Below, piece after piece: positions 45,574-53,816 of a stretch of 64,000 nt of DNA; the first letter of the stretch is position 1, and each line of letters opens with the position of its first letter. This DNA is from Alphaproteobacteria bacterium (GTDB taxonomy: Bacteria > Pseudomonadota > Alphaproteobacteria > Thalassobaculales > Thalassobaculaceae): contig JANSYS010000017.1 of NCBI GenBank assembly GCA_024742275.1, positions 35,870 through 99,869 on the forward strand, read 5' to 3'. The position numbers were made by a program, and so were the translations under genes. The notes beneath the pieces were generated by a model. It ran no database searches. It was not told where the DNA came from and was given only the letters and a program-made list of their open reading frames with translations.

Positions 45574-45831
45574 ATGATGTCTCGACGGATCGAGGAGGGT
45601 TGGCAGGTGTTCGACAGCATCGAAAACCGCCAGCACGACCGCTGCGTCGACTTTTTTTCCCGCCCGGACGGAAGCTTCGGTTTCGAGGAGTTCCGCCGTG
45701 ATCCGGAGGATGCCGGCCACTGGACGCCGGTGGAGTATCATTCGGCCGTTCGGTTCGACACGACGGGTGCGGCGAGAGCGGCCGCGATCGCTGCTGTCGC
45801 CTGGTTGCCCGAGGTGGTCGAGGGTGCCTGA
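45574..45831 (+). CDS. Small protein of unknown function, coupled to the upstream gene
   Basis: An 85-residue protein starting two bases after the stop of the previous gene. ATG codons at 45574 and 45577 are both possible. The body is polar with an aromatic centre (GFEEFRRDPEDAGHW) and a C-terminal alanine-rich helix. No family was recognised. Its tight spacing suggests coupled translation with the 123-residue protein. Confidence 0.6.
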   Translation: MMSRRIEEGWQVFDSIENRQHDRCVDFFSRPDGSFGFEEFRRDPEDAGHWTPVEYHSAVRFDTTGAARAAAIAAVAWLPEVVEGA

Positions 45832-45919
45832 ATCCCCGGTCGCCGCCGGGCCTGCGCAATCGATCCGCCGCCGCGTTGTGGATGGTGACGGGGGCGTCCG
45901 TTGGGGATAGGCTCCGGTC

Positions 45920-46660
45920 ATGTCAGACGAGTCGAAACTCATGCTGCTCACCGGGGCGAGCCGAGGCATTGGCCATGCAACGGTCCAGATCTTTGTGCGC
46001 CGGGGGTGGCGCCTGCTGACCTGCTCGCGGGATGCGCCGCCGGCTGAGTGCCTGCGCGACCCCGACCGGGCTTGGCATATCTCCGCCGATCTGTCGGATC
46101 CGAAGAGCCTGGACGCCTTCATCGACGAGGCGAACGAGTGGCTCGGCGACAAGCCGCTGCACGCATTGGTGAACAACGCCGGATGGTCGCCGAAATCGGC
46201 GTTCAAGGAGAGGCTCGGCGTGCTGAACGGCGATCTCGAGGCGTGGCACCGAGTGTTCGAGGTCAACTTTTTCGCGCCGCTTAAACTGGCGCGCGGGTTC
46301 GCCGGATCCCTGCACCGGGGAAAGGGGGCGATCGTGAATATTACCTCGATCGCGGGCCACGAGATCCACCCGTTTGCCGGTTCAGCATACTCGACCTCCA
46401 AGGCGGCGCTCTCGGCCCTGACGCGCGAGATGGCCAGCGAATTCGCCGAACTCGGCGTGCGGGTCAACGCGGTGGCACCTGGTGAGATCGAGACCGCCAT
46501 GCTGTCGCCGGAAACAGAGGTACTGATCCCGCGCATCCCGTTACAGCGGCTGGGTGAGCCGAAGGATGTCGCCGGCGCCATCTACTACCTCTGCAGCGAC
46601 GACAGCGCCTATGTGACCGGTACCGAGATCTTCGTGACCGGCGGCCAGCATATTCTGTAG
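45920..46660 (+). CDS. SDR family NAD(P)-dependent oxidoreductase
   Basis: A 246-residue classical short-chain dehydrogenase. The cofactor loop is LTGASRGIGHAT, the NNAG motif is ALVNNAGWSPKS, and the catalytic triad lies in NITSIAG (Ser) and GSAYSTSKAALSAL (Tyr-x3-Lys). PGEIETAML follows and the usual DVAGAIYYLCSDDSAYVTG segment closes the protein. It is a FabG-like oxidoreductase of unknown substrate. It lies 28 bases upstream of the glutamine amidotransferase gene on the same strand. Confidence 0.88.
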   Translation: MSDESKLMLLTGASRGIGHATVQIFVRRGWRLLTCSRDAPPAECLRDPDRAWHISADLSDPKSLDAFIDEANEWLGDKPLHALVNNAGWSPKSAFKERLGVLNGDLEAWHRVFEVNFFAPLKLARGFAGSLHRGKGAIVNITSIAGHEIHPFAGSAYSTSKAALSALTREMASEFAELGVRVNAVAPGEIETAMLSPETEVLIPRIPLQRLGEPKDVAGAIYYLCSDDSAYVTGTEIFVTGGQHIL

Positions 46661-46688
46661 CCAGCATAGTCTTTAGGAGGAAGGAAGA

Positions 46689-47966
46689 ATGCGGGTCTGC
46701 GTGATGGTGTGCGCCCATGTGGGAGCCGACCTCAAGGATGTGCTCGATTCGTACCCGGGCATGTTCACCAGATTGCTGGCGCCGCATCTTCCCGAGGCGA
46801 CATTCGCCGGCTCGACGGTCATCGATGGCGACTTTCCCGCCTCCGTCGACGACCACGATGTCTATCTCTTCACAGGCAGCCCGCACGGAGTCTATGAGGA
46901 GTTGGAGTGGATCCGCCGCGCCGAGCAGTTCGTGCGCGATGCAGCGGCGGCCGGGAAGGTTCTGATCGGCGGCTGTTTCGGCCATCAGCTGATCAGCAAG
47001 GCTTTGGGTGGAACGGTTGTGAAATCGCCGAAGGGTTGGGGAATCGGTGTCCACACCCATCCGATCCTCAAGCGCGAGGACTGGATGCCGGACGGACCGG
47101 ACGCCCCCAACGTTGTGGTCAGCCACCAGGACCAGGTGGTGGCCGCTCCCGAGGGCGCGGTGGTTCTCGCCGGAACCGAATTCTGTCCCAACGCCATGCT
47201 GCGGATCGGCGACAGGATCCTAACCTTCCAGGGACACCCGGAGATGAACGTTCCGATCGTGGACCGGCTCCTCGACCTCCGGCGCGATCGGATCGGTACC
47301 GATGTGTTCGACGCTGGAAAACGGTCTTTGGAGAAACCCTTGGATCATGCGGAGATGGGGGCCTGGATCGCCGGCTTCATCCGCCGCGCCGTCGCCGCAA
47401 CCGAACGGACGGCGGCGGAGTTGGGGATGGCGACCGGTCGCGCGGCCGCTCTGATCTCGCTGCTCCTGGTCGGCTGTACCGGCGTGCCGTCGGGCGTCGA
47501 GCCGGTCCGCGGCTTCGACGTCACCCGCTACGACGGCACATGGTACGAGATCATGCGCCTCGACCATTCCTTCGAAGAGGGGCTGACCAACGTTACGGCC
47601 ACCTACACGCTCCGGGACGACGGATCGGTGGGCGTTCTCAATCGCGGCTTCGACCCTGCGGAGTGCGATTGGCGCGATGCCGAGGGGACGGCGACGTTCC
47701 AGGAGGAGACGGACGTGGCCAGCCTGTCCGTGACCTTCTTCTGGCCGTTCTCCGGCGGTTACCACATCTTTCACCTGGATCGGGCCGCCTACCGCTACGC
47801 GATCGTCGCGGGGCCGACGCGCGACTATCTCTGGATCCTGGCGCGGTCGCCGGATCTTCGCGAGGACAGGGTCGAGGAACTGGTGGCGGTCGCGGCCGAG
47901 AACGGTTTCGCCGTCGACAAACTTATCCGGGTCTCGCACGAGGAGCCGGTCTGCCAGACCCGGTGA
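46689..47966 (+). CDS. Class I glutamine amidotransferase reading through into a lipocalin
   Basis: A 425-codon frame. Residues 1-246 are a stand-alone class I glutamine amidotransferase, with nucleophile Cys96 in GGCFGHQ, His183 and Glu185 in QGHPEMN. Its stop codon is absent and the frame continues into a lipocalin lipoprotein from codon 247. An internal start with its own GGAG site exists there (see the next entry). A taggagga-type ribosome site precedes the first ATG. Two outcomes are possible: one 425-residue fusion, in which a signal anchor would sit mid-chain, or two proteins from nested starts. The SDR gene is just upstream. Confidence 0.75.
   Translation: MRVCVMVCAHVGADLKDVLDSYPGMFTRLLAPHLPEATFAGSTVIDGDFPASVDDHDVYLFTGSPHGVYEELEWIRRAEQFVRDAAAAGKVLIGGCFGHQLISKALGGTVVKSPKGWGIGVHTHPILKREDWMPDGPDAPNVVVSHQDQVVAAPEGAVVLAGTEFCPNAMLRIGDRILTFQGHPEMNVPIVDRLLDLRRDRIGTDVFDAGKRSLEKPLDHAEMGAWIAGFIRRAVAATERTAAELGMATGRAAALISLLLVGCTGVPSGVEPVRGFDVTRYDGTWYEIMRLDHSFEEGLTNVTATYTLRDDGSVGVLNRGFDPAECDWRDAEGTATFQEETDVASLSVTFFWPFSGGYHIFHLDRAAYRYAIVAGPTRDYLWILARSPDLREDRVEELVAVAAENGFAVDKLIRVSHEEPVCQTR
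47427..47966 (+). CDS. Lipocalin (Blc-like) lipoprotein from an internal start
   Basis: The ATG at 47427, codon 247 of the longer frame, follows a GGAG site at a spacing of six bases. It would make a 179-residue outer-membrane lipoprotein: hydrophobic helix ending LLLVGC, so Cys17 is lipidated. The lipocalin signature YDGTWYEIMRLDHSFE follows, and LNRGFDPAECDW is typical of the Blc group. Blc-type proteins bind lysophospholipids or fatty acids. A lipobox in the middle of a fusion would be topologically odd, which supports this internal start. The fused form remains possible. Confidence 0.7.
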   Translation: MATGRAAALISLLLVGCTGVPSGVEPVRGFDVTRYDGTWYEIMRLDHSFEEGLTNVTATYTLRDDGSVGVLNRGFDPAECDWRDAEGTATFQEETDVASLSVTFFWPFSGGYHIFHLDRAAYRYAIVAGPTRDYLWILARSPDLREDRVEELVAVAAENGFAVDKLIRVSHEEPVCQTR

Positions 47967-48004
47967 CGGTACGCGTCGCGAAGGGGCAATCGGCAGTGTA
48001 GCCG

Positions 48005-48538
48005 TCAGGCCCGCAGGCCGCGGACCCACTCGATACGCCGGTCGATCTGGTCGATCTCATGGTCGAGCCAGTCGTCCAGCAGGCCGCCGCCCCATTCCTC
48101 GTGCGCGGCGAGGTCGGCCAGACGGGCACGCTCGCCCTGGTACATCACTTCGAGCGCATGAAGCTGCTCGTCGCGGCCCTCCGCATCAAGCTGATCGATG
48201 AAGCGCAGCTTGAGGGCGAGCACCAGCTTGTTCAGATCCGAGAAACCGGGACGCAGGGCGGATGTCAGGTATCCGGAGAGGGCTTCCCGGCCCTCGTCGC
48301 TCAACCGAAGCATGGCGCTGTCGCCGGACCCCTGGCCGGGGACCGCCTCGATAAGGCCCTCGAACTTGAGGAGTTCGATCGACGTTCCAAGCAGATCCAG
48401 CGACGGGCCGACGATACGGGCGCAGAATTCCCGAACCTCCGCTGCCAGATCGCTGTAGATCCGGTCTCCCTCCGCCAGAAGGCCGAGGGCGGCGAGGCGA
48501 ATGGCTTCTTTGGGAACGAGGGAATTGTCGCGATACAT
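48005..48538 (-). CDS. PadR-like transcriptional regulator
   Basis: A 177-residue protein. The N-terminal 95 residues look like a winged helix (VPKEAIRLAALGLLAEGDRI, then LLKFEGLIEAVPGQ, LSDEGREALSGYL), and the C-terminal helical half (KLRFIDQLDAEGRDEQLHAL) resembles the PadR dimerisation region. An AGGAGG ribosome site precedes the ATG. It is on the same strand as the ABC transporter genes, 129 bases downstream of the last permease, so it may regulate them; this is inference. It converges on the lipocalin gene. Confidence 0.7.
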   Translation of the reverse strand: MYRDNSLVPKEAIRLAALGLLAEGDRIYSDLAAEVREFCARIVGPSLDLLGTSIELLKFEGLIEAVPGQGSGDSAMLRLSDEGREALSGYLTSALRPGFSDLNKLVLALKLRFIDQLDAEGRDEQLHALEVMYQGERARLADLAAHEEWGGGLLDDWLDHEIDQIDRRIEWVRGLRA

Positions 48539-48667
48539 GGCCCTGCCTCCTGGCGTGGCGGTCAGACACTCATATGGCGTGCCTGCGACGGAATGTCCAG
48601 GGCCTTGTTGCGAGTGGTTCGCACAAATCGGTGCGCCGCCCGATACAGGTCGGACGGCAACCTCCGA

Positions 48668-49531
48668 TCAGTATGTGACGCCGCGCATTCTCTCGTTCCG
48701 CCGGCGTAGAATCTCGATGGTCGCGAGCAACATCGTCGAGACGATGATCAGCAGAGTGGCGACGGCGAGGATCGTCGGACTGATCTGCTCGCGGATGCCG
48801 GCCCACATCTGACGCGGGATCGTGCGCTGCTCGAACCCGGCCATGAACAGGACCACGACCACCTCGTCGAACGACGTGACGAAGGCGAACAAGGCTCCGG
48901 AGATCACGCCCGGCAGGATCAGCGGCATGATCACCTTGAAAAATGTCGTGGGCATGTCCGCGCCCATGCTGTTGGACGCGCGGATCAGGTTCTTGTCGAA
49001 GCCGACCAGAGTGGCGGTCACGGTGATCACCACGAAGGGCGTTCCCAGGGCCGCGTGGGCCAGGATCACGCCGGTGTAGGTCTGCGCGAGGGCGTAATCG
49101 GTCCCGAAAGGCGCCGAGTAGAAGAAGAACATCGCTGCGGCAGTGATGATCAGCGGCACGATCATCGGTGAGATCAGGATGCCCATGAGCAGACTCTTCG
49201 CCGGCAGTTCCGCGCGGGACAGACCGAGGGCGGCAAGGGTCCCGAGCGTCGTCGCGACCAGGGTCGAGGCGATGCCGACGATAAAGCTGTTCTTGATCGA
49301 GTGCAGCCACTGCTCGTTGTTGACGATGTCGGCGTACCAACGGAGCGAGAAGGCCTCCGGCTCCAGCCGCAGCATCTCCGGGGTGAACGTGAAATAGGGT
49401 TCCGCGTTGAAGGACAGCGGAATGATCACGATGATCGGCACGATCAGGAAGAAGAAGATCGCCGCGCAAATGAAGCGGTAGAGGTAGTACCAGATCCGCT
49501 CCAGAGGGCCCGCGTAGCTGGGAATTGCCAT
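48668..49531 (-). CDS. ABC transporter permease (PotC-like)
   Basis: A 287-residue inner-membrane subunit of a binding-protein-dependent importer with about six helices. The cytoplasmic EAA loop that contacts the ATPase is LVGFDKNLIRASNSMGADM in the middle of the protein. The MetI-like fold and its place after the other permease mark it as the PotC-type subunit of a polyamine-family transporter. I chose the ATG at 49531, 17 bases after the preceding permease stop. The substrate is inferred from the neighbours only. Confidence 0.88.
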   Translation of the reverse strand: MAIPSYAGPLERIWYYLYRFICAAIFFFLIVPIIVIIPLSFNAEPYFTFTPEMLRLEPEAFSLRWYADIVNNEQWLHSIKNSFIVGIASTLVATTLGTLAALGLSRAELPAKSLLMGILISPMIVPLIITAAAMFFFYSAPFGTDYALAQTYTGVILAHAALGTPFVVITVTATLVGFDKNLIRASNSMGADMPTTFFKVIMPLILPGVISGALFAFVTSFDEVVVVLFMAGFEQRTIPRQMWAGIREQISPTILAVATLLIIVSTMLLATIEILRRRNERMRGVTY

Positions 49532-49548
49532 GTCGCCGTTCCTCCCGC

Positions 49549-51153
49549 TCAGCCGAGCTTCATGTTGTCGATTCCGACCAGCCGGTCGTACAGCCAATAC
49601 ATCGCCAGCACGCCGGCCAGCAGGATTGTACCGAGTGCGGCCGCCAGCCCCCAGTTCAGCGACTTCTGCATGTGGTAGGCGATGAAGTTGGAGATGAGCT
49701 GGCCGTCCTGACCGCCGACCAGCGCCGGGGTGATGTAGTATCCGATGGCCAGGATGAACACGAGGATCGACCCTGCTCCGATGCCCGGAATTGTCTGAGG
49801 CATGTAGACCCTGACGAAGGCCACCAACGGATTGGCGCCCAGCGATCGTGCGGCCCGCATGTAGCTCGGCGAGATCGTCTTCATGACCGAGTACATCGGC
49901 AGCACCATGAACGGCAGCAGGATGTGCGTCATGGCGATGATCGTGCCGGTCATGTTGTAGATCATCTCGATCCGATTATCGTCGGCGATGATCCCGAGGA
50001 AGACCAAAGTGTCGTTGATGACGCCCTGGGTCTGCAGCAGAACGATCCAGGAGGTCGTGCGCACCAGCAGGGACGTCCAGAACGGCAGCAGCACGAGGAT
50101 CAGCAGCAGGTTGCCCTTGGAGGGTGGCAAGGTCGCCAACAGATAGGAGATTGGATAGGCGAGGATCAGGCAGGCGATGGTGACGCCGATCGAAACGTAG
50201 ATCGTCTTAAGGAAGAGCTGAACGTAGATCTGCTTCCATTCCGGCTGCATGACGATGTTGCCGTCGGCATCGTATGTCCGGTCCACGGCGTTCAGATAAT
50301 AGCTGAAGGTTACCGGCGAGGAGACGAGCTGGATCGTCTTCCAGGTCTCCACTTCGCCCCATTCCTTGTCGACCCCGATCAGCGCGTATTTCAGTGGGTG
50401 TTCGGCAATGTCGCCGGCGCTATCGGCGGTCCGTTGAACCAGATCGGCGACGTCGGCGTGTGCGCGTCCGATCACCGCGGTCAGGGCTCCGATCCTACCG
50501 TCCTGAGCGGCGGCGGCGATCTCCTGGAAGATCTCCGTATACACCTCCGCGCCTGGCGTCTTCTCGGCGAACGGCGAATTGCCGGTTTCCCATTTCTGCA
50601 GCAGGGCCGCTGTCTTCGGCAGGATGTCGGCGAAATCCGGCTGTTCGGCCAACCCGTCCAGGGCCGACCAGGTGTCCTTGTCCTCCCAGGCTTCATCGAG
50701 CCCGATCAAGGCGAACTGCATCGGGCTTTCGAGGATTTTCGGCGCAGCCCGTTGGGACTTGTTGATCAGGGACCGGAAACCGCCGTCCTCATAGTTCAGA
50801 CGGGCACCCATCCTGCCGGTGTTGCGGCGCTGTTCCTCACTTCGATCACCGATCTCCTCGAGGAAGACGGACAAAACACTATCCGGTGGATACGACTCGC
50901 CGTCCCATTTCTCCAGTTCGACCACCGTTGCCGGAATCGCGTCGTTGACCTCCGGGTTGTCGACGCTGCGCAGAAGCATGTCGACGATCGGAAAGATGAA
51001 GGTGATCAGGATGAAGAACAGTAGCGGAGCGACCAGAAGGAAGGCGCGGATCTTGCTGCGCCGGGTCGCGCGGGCCAGAGCAACCTTCAGCGGTGTGCCG
51101 TCGGCCATCGTCAAGGACCGGGCCGGGCCTGCCTCTTCCACAGCGTTGGCCAT
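49549..51153 (-). CDS. ABC transporter permease (PotB-like) with duplicated periplasmic insertion
   Basis: A 534-residue permease, against about 300 for typical PotB proteins. One helix lies at about residues 37-60, then an extracytoplasmic insertion runs to about residue 310, then five helices with the EAA loop RAARSLGANPLVAFVRVYMP. The insertion holds two similar units, about residues 77-165 and 184-274. The second-half match is MQFALIGLDEAWEDKDTW versus LKYALIGVDKEWGEVETW. The insertion probably contacts the binding protein or substrate. The gene lies 17 bases upstream of the PotC-like permease. Confidence 0.87.
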   Translation of the reverse strand: MANAVEEAGPARSLTMADGTPLKVALARATRRSKIRAFLLVAPLLFFILITFIFPIVDMLLRSVDNPEVNDAIPATVVELEKWDGESYPPDSVLSVFLEEIGDRSEEQRRNTGRMGARLNYEDGGFRSLINKSQRAAPKILESPMQFALIGLDEAWEDKDTWSALDGLAEQPDFADILPKTAALLQKWETGNSPFAEKTPGAEVYTEIFQEIAAAAQDGRIGALTAVIGRAHADVADLVQRTADSAGDIAEHPLKYALIGVDKEWGEVETWKTIQLVSSPVTFSYYLNAVDRTYDADGNIVMQPEWKQIYVQLFLKTIYVSIGVTIACLILAYPISYLLATLPPSKGNLLLILVLLPFWTSLLVRTTSWIVLLQTQGVINDTLVFLGIIADDNRIEMIYNMTGTIIAMTHILLPFMVLPMYSVMKTISPSYMRAARSLGANPLVAFVRVYMPQTIPGIGAGSILVFILAIGYYITPALVGGQDGQLISNFIAYHMQKSLNWGLAAALGTILLAGVLAMYWLYDRLVGIDNMKLG

Positions 51154-51220
51154 ACGGATCTCCCGCTATCGGTAAGTCTGACGCTCAATCGAGCAGGGAA
51201 AAGTGCTTAACGAATGAAGG

Positions 51221-51246
51221 GGAGGGAGCGGGGATCCGCTCCCTCC
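51221..51246 (-). terminator. Strong hairpin between the binding-protein and permease genes
   Basis: A perfect 11-base stem (GGAGGGAGCGG with CCGCTCCCTCC) and four-base loop, eight bases after the binding-protein stop as read on the minus strand. Only a weak pyrimidine stretch follows. It may partly terminate transcription or protect the 3' end, giving more binding protein than permease. This arrangement is common in ABC operons. Confidence 0.6.
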
Positions 51247-51254
51247 GAAGGGTG

Positions 51255-52325
51255 TTAGCTGGCGAGCCAGGCGTTGAAGCGCTCGTTCAACTCGTCGCCG
51301 TAGTCAGCCCAGAACTCGAAATCGTTCTGCAGCGGGTTCTTGAAGTTGTCGGGCGCCGTCGGCATGTGCGACTGCATCTCCGGCAGGATCTTCGGGAAGG
51401 AGGACTTCCGCACCGGGCCATAGGAGATGTACTTCGCCTGATCGGCGAGACGCTGGGTGTCGCTGGAGAACTTGATGAACTCCCAAGCGCGCTCCTTGTT
51501 CGGCGTGCCGCGCGGCATGACCCAGAGGTCAATGTCCCAGACCTGGCCGTCCCAGACGATCTCGAACGGCTTGTTCTCCTTCGCGATCGCATTGAACAGG
51601 CGACCGTTGTAGGCGGTGGTCATCACGACCTCGCCATCGGCCAGCAGCTGCGGCGGCTGGGCGCCCGCTTCCCACCAGATCGTATCGTCTTTGATGGAAT
51701 CGAGCTTTGCGAAGGCGCGCTCGACGCCTTCCGGCGTGGCAAGCACGTCGTAGACTTCGTCGGCCGCGACGCCGTCGGCCATCAGAGCGAACTCAAGATT
51801 GGCCTTCGGGGTCTTGCGCATGCCGCGCTTGCCCGGGAACTTCGCCAGGTCGAAGAAGTCCGCGATCGTGGCCGGGCCGGTGCTGAACTTGGTTTCGTCA
51901 TACGCGTAGACCGTCGACCAGACGATCAGGCCGACCGCGCACTCGTGCAGGGTGCCGGCGATGAAGTCTTCCTCGGCCGGGGTGCCGTCCGGTGCCGGCG
52001 GCAGGTCCGCGATCGGCAGCGGCTCGAGAATGCCCTCGTCACAGCCGCGTACGGCGTCGGAGAGCTCCACGTCGACGAGGTCCCAGGTCACGTTGCCGGC
52101 CTCGACCTGGGCGCGGACTTCGGCGAGACCGCCGTTGTAGTCCTCGGAGTTGATGGTGTCGCCGGTCATCTCGATCCAGGGCTTGTGGTAAGCCTCGACC
52201 TGGCTCTTGGTGTAGGCGCCGCCCCAGGACACGATCGTCAGCGTGTCCGCCGATGCGGTCCCGGCGTAGCCGAGCGCCGCAACGGCCAGCGTCGCTACGC
52301 CTGCCGACTTAAGCAGATGGTTCAT
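51255..52325 (-). CDS. ABC transporter substrate-binding protein (polyamine/PotD-like)
   Basis: A 356-residue periplasmic binding protein. The Sec signal peptide is residues 1-26, ending AGTASA, followed by DTLTIVSWGGAYTKSQVEAY, the start of the family 1 extracellular solute-binding fold. The later DLWVMPRGTPNKERAWEFIKF is also typical of PotD/PotF relatives. I chose the ATG at 52325 because it places the signal peptide correctly. The gene lies between the ATPase and permease genes on the same strand. The ligand may be a polyamine, a betaine or another amine; the sequence does not decide. Confidence 0.9.
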   Translation of the reverse strand: MNHLLKSAGVATLAVAALGYAGTASADTLTIVSWGGAYTKSQVEAYHKPWIEMTGDTINSEDYNGGLAEVRAQVEAGNVTWDLVDVELSDAVRGCDEGILEPLPIADLPPAPDGTPAEEDFIAGTLHECAVGLIVWSTVYAYDETKFSTGPATIADFFDLAKFPGKRGMRKTPKANLEFALMADGVAADEVYDVLATPEGVERAFAKLDSIKDDTIWWEAGAQPPQLLADGEVVMTTAYNGRLFNAIAKENKPFEIVWDGQVWDIDLWVMPRGTPNKERAWEFIKFSSDTQRLADQAKYISYGPVRKSSFPKILPEMQSHMPTAPDNFKNPLQNDFEFWADYGDELNERFNAWLAS

Positions 52326-52437
52326 CGAACAAGTCTCCCTGTGTTGTGCCGGATTGATCCGGCGATTGCCCCTGAAGTCTCTCAGTTCCTGGGCCGGCCG
52401 GGGGTCGCAACCGGCCCGGACTCCCCGCTGCACGATG

Positions 52438-53526
52438 TCAGGCGTCGAGCGCGCGACAATCGTCCAGAGCCCAGCCGACCTGAACCTTCTGTCCGCGGTT
52501 CAGGGACGCGTGGGCATGGGAATTCGGCACCTTGACGATGAACTCGTCATCGCCGCAGGTGCTGACACGTGTACGGATGTGGTCGCCGAGATAGATCAGT
52601 TCCTCGACGGTGGCGTCGAACACGTTCGGCATAGATCCCGGCGCCGGGTCGAGCGCAACCCGCTCCGGCCGCAGCGACAGGGTCGTGCGCGAACCGACGC
52701 CCTCGTGGTTGACGCTGAGCGCCTGTATGATGTGGCCATCGACATCGACCGTGCAGCTCGTTCCGTCGACCTCCTTGACCACCCCGACCAGCCGATTGTT
52801 TTCGCCGATGAATTGGGCGACGAAGGCGTTGTCGGGCCGTTCGTAGAGGTCAGGCGGCGGCGCGAGCTGCTGGATTTTCCCGTCGTTGAACACGGCGATC
52901 CGGTCCGACATCGTCAACGCCTCGGACTGGTCGTGTGTCACATAGACGACGGTCATCCCGAGATTTTCATGAATATGCTTGATCTCGTACTGCATCTGCT
53001 CGCGCAGGTTCTTGTCGAGCGCGCCGAGCGGTTCGTCCATCAGCACGAGATCGGGTTCGAAGACCAGCGCACGGGCGAGAGCGACGCGCTGCTGCTGACC
53101 GCCGGACAGCTGTCCTGGACGGCGGCCGCCGAAGGCGCCCAACTCGACCATGTCCAGGGCGCGCTGCACCTTGGTTTCGGTCTCGGCCTTCGACATTTTC
53201 CGAACCTGGAGCGGGAATGCGAGGTTCTCGGCCACGGTCATATGCGGAAACAGGGCGTAGTTCTGGAACACCATGCCGATCCCCCGCTTGTGGGGCGGCA
53301 CGTTGTTAAGCTCCTGACCGCCGAGCATGATCTTGCCCTCGGTCGGTGTCTCGAACCCGGCGAGCATCATCAGGCATGTCGTTTTGCCCGATCCGGAGGG
53401 GCCGAGCATCGTCAGGAACTCGCCTGCCTGTATGTCGAGATTGAGGTCTTTGACGACGAGAATTTCGCCGTCATAGGTCTTCTGGACCTCGTTGAATTGG
53501 ACGAACGGCGTCTTGTGCTCCGCCAT
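52438..53526 (-). CDS. ABC transporter ATP-binding protein (PotA-like)
   Basis: A 362-residue ATPase subunit. The nucleotide-binding domain has the Walker A motif GPSGSGKT, the Q-loop region in NYALFPHMTVAENLAF, the signature LSGGQQQRVALARAL, Walker B in VLMDEPLGALD and the H-loop YVTHDQSEAL. The C-terminal 110 residues form a TOBE-type regulatory domain, as in PotA and MalK. I chose the ATG at 53526. It is the first gene of the four-gene importer, divergent from the flavoenzyme gene at 53817. Confidence 0.92.
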   Translation of the reverse strand: MAEHKTPFVQFNEVQKTYDGEILVVKDLNLDIQAGEFLTMLGPSGSGKTTCLMMLAGFETPTEGKIMLGGQELNNVPPHKRGIGMVFQNYALFPHMTVAENLAFPLQVRKMSKAETETKVQRALDMVELGAFGGRRPGQLSGGQQQRVALARALVFEPDLVLMDEPLGALDKNLREQMQYEIKHIHENLGMTVVYVTHDQSEALTMSDRIAVFNDGKIQQLAPPPDLYERPDNAFVAQFIGENNRLVGVVKEVDGTSCTVDVDGHIIQALSVNHEGVGSRTTLSLRPERVALDPAPGSMPNVFDATVEELIYLGDHIRTRVSTCGDDEFIVKVPNSHAHASLNRGQKVQVGWALDDCRALDA

Positions 53527-53816
53527 AGTCCCCCTTGCCATCCTAGACGTTGACCGCGCCGCTCTCCCTGAAACGACGCGCCCCGTTCGGCACGACATTG
53601 CGCACCCTTTGTTTCGCGAAACCCTATGACAACGGTGCGCGGCATGTAAAGCGTGCCGTTGCAGTGCGAAATGACGCGGCCGTCTGAGACGCGTCCGGGA
53701 CGCCATTGCCGCAAATCCGACACCCGACGGTCGCCTACGTGTCGGGACTCCGATGAGATCGGCGGCACTCTGCACCCTGGCGGGCGACGGGCCCGGTGAG
53801 GCGTCGGGAGGCGAAG
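53527..53816. promoter_or_regulatory. 290-base divergent region
   Basis: This region separates the ABC importer from the flavoenzyme and must hold both promoters. A regulator-binding palindrome was not found by eye. A short AT-rich stretch is at about 53615-53640. The dehydrogenase has a GGGAGGCGAAG ribosome site at its 3' end. Shared control of both transcripts is inferred from the layout. Confidence 0.5.
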
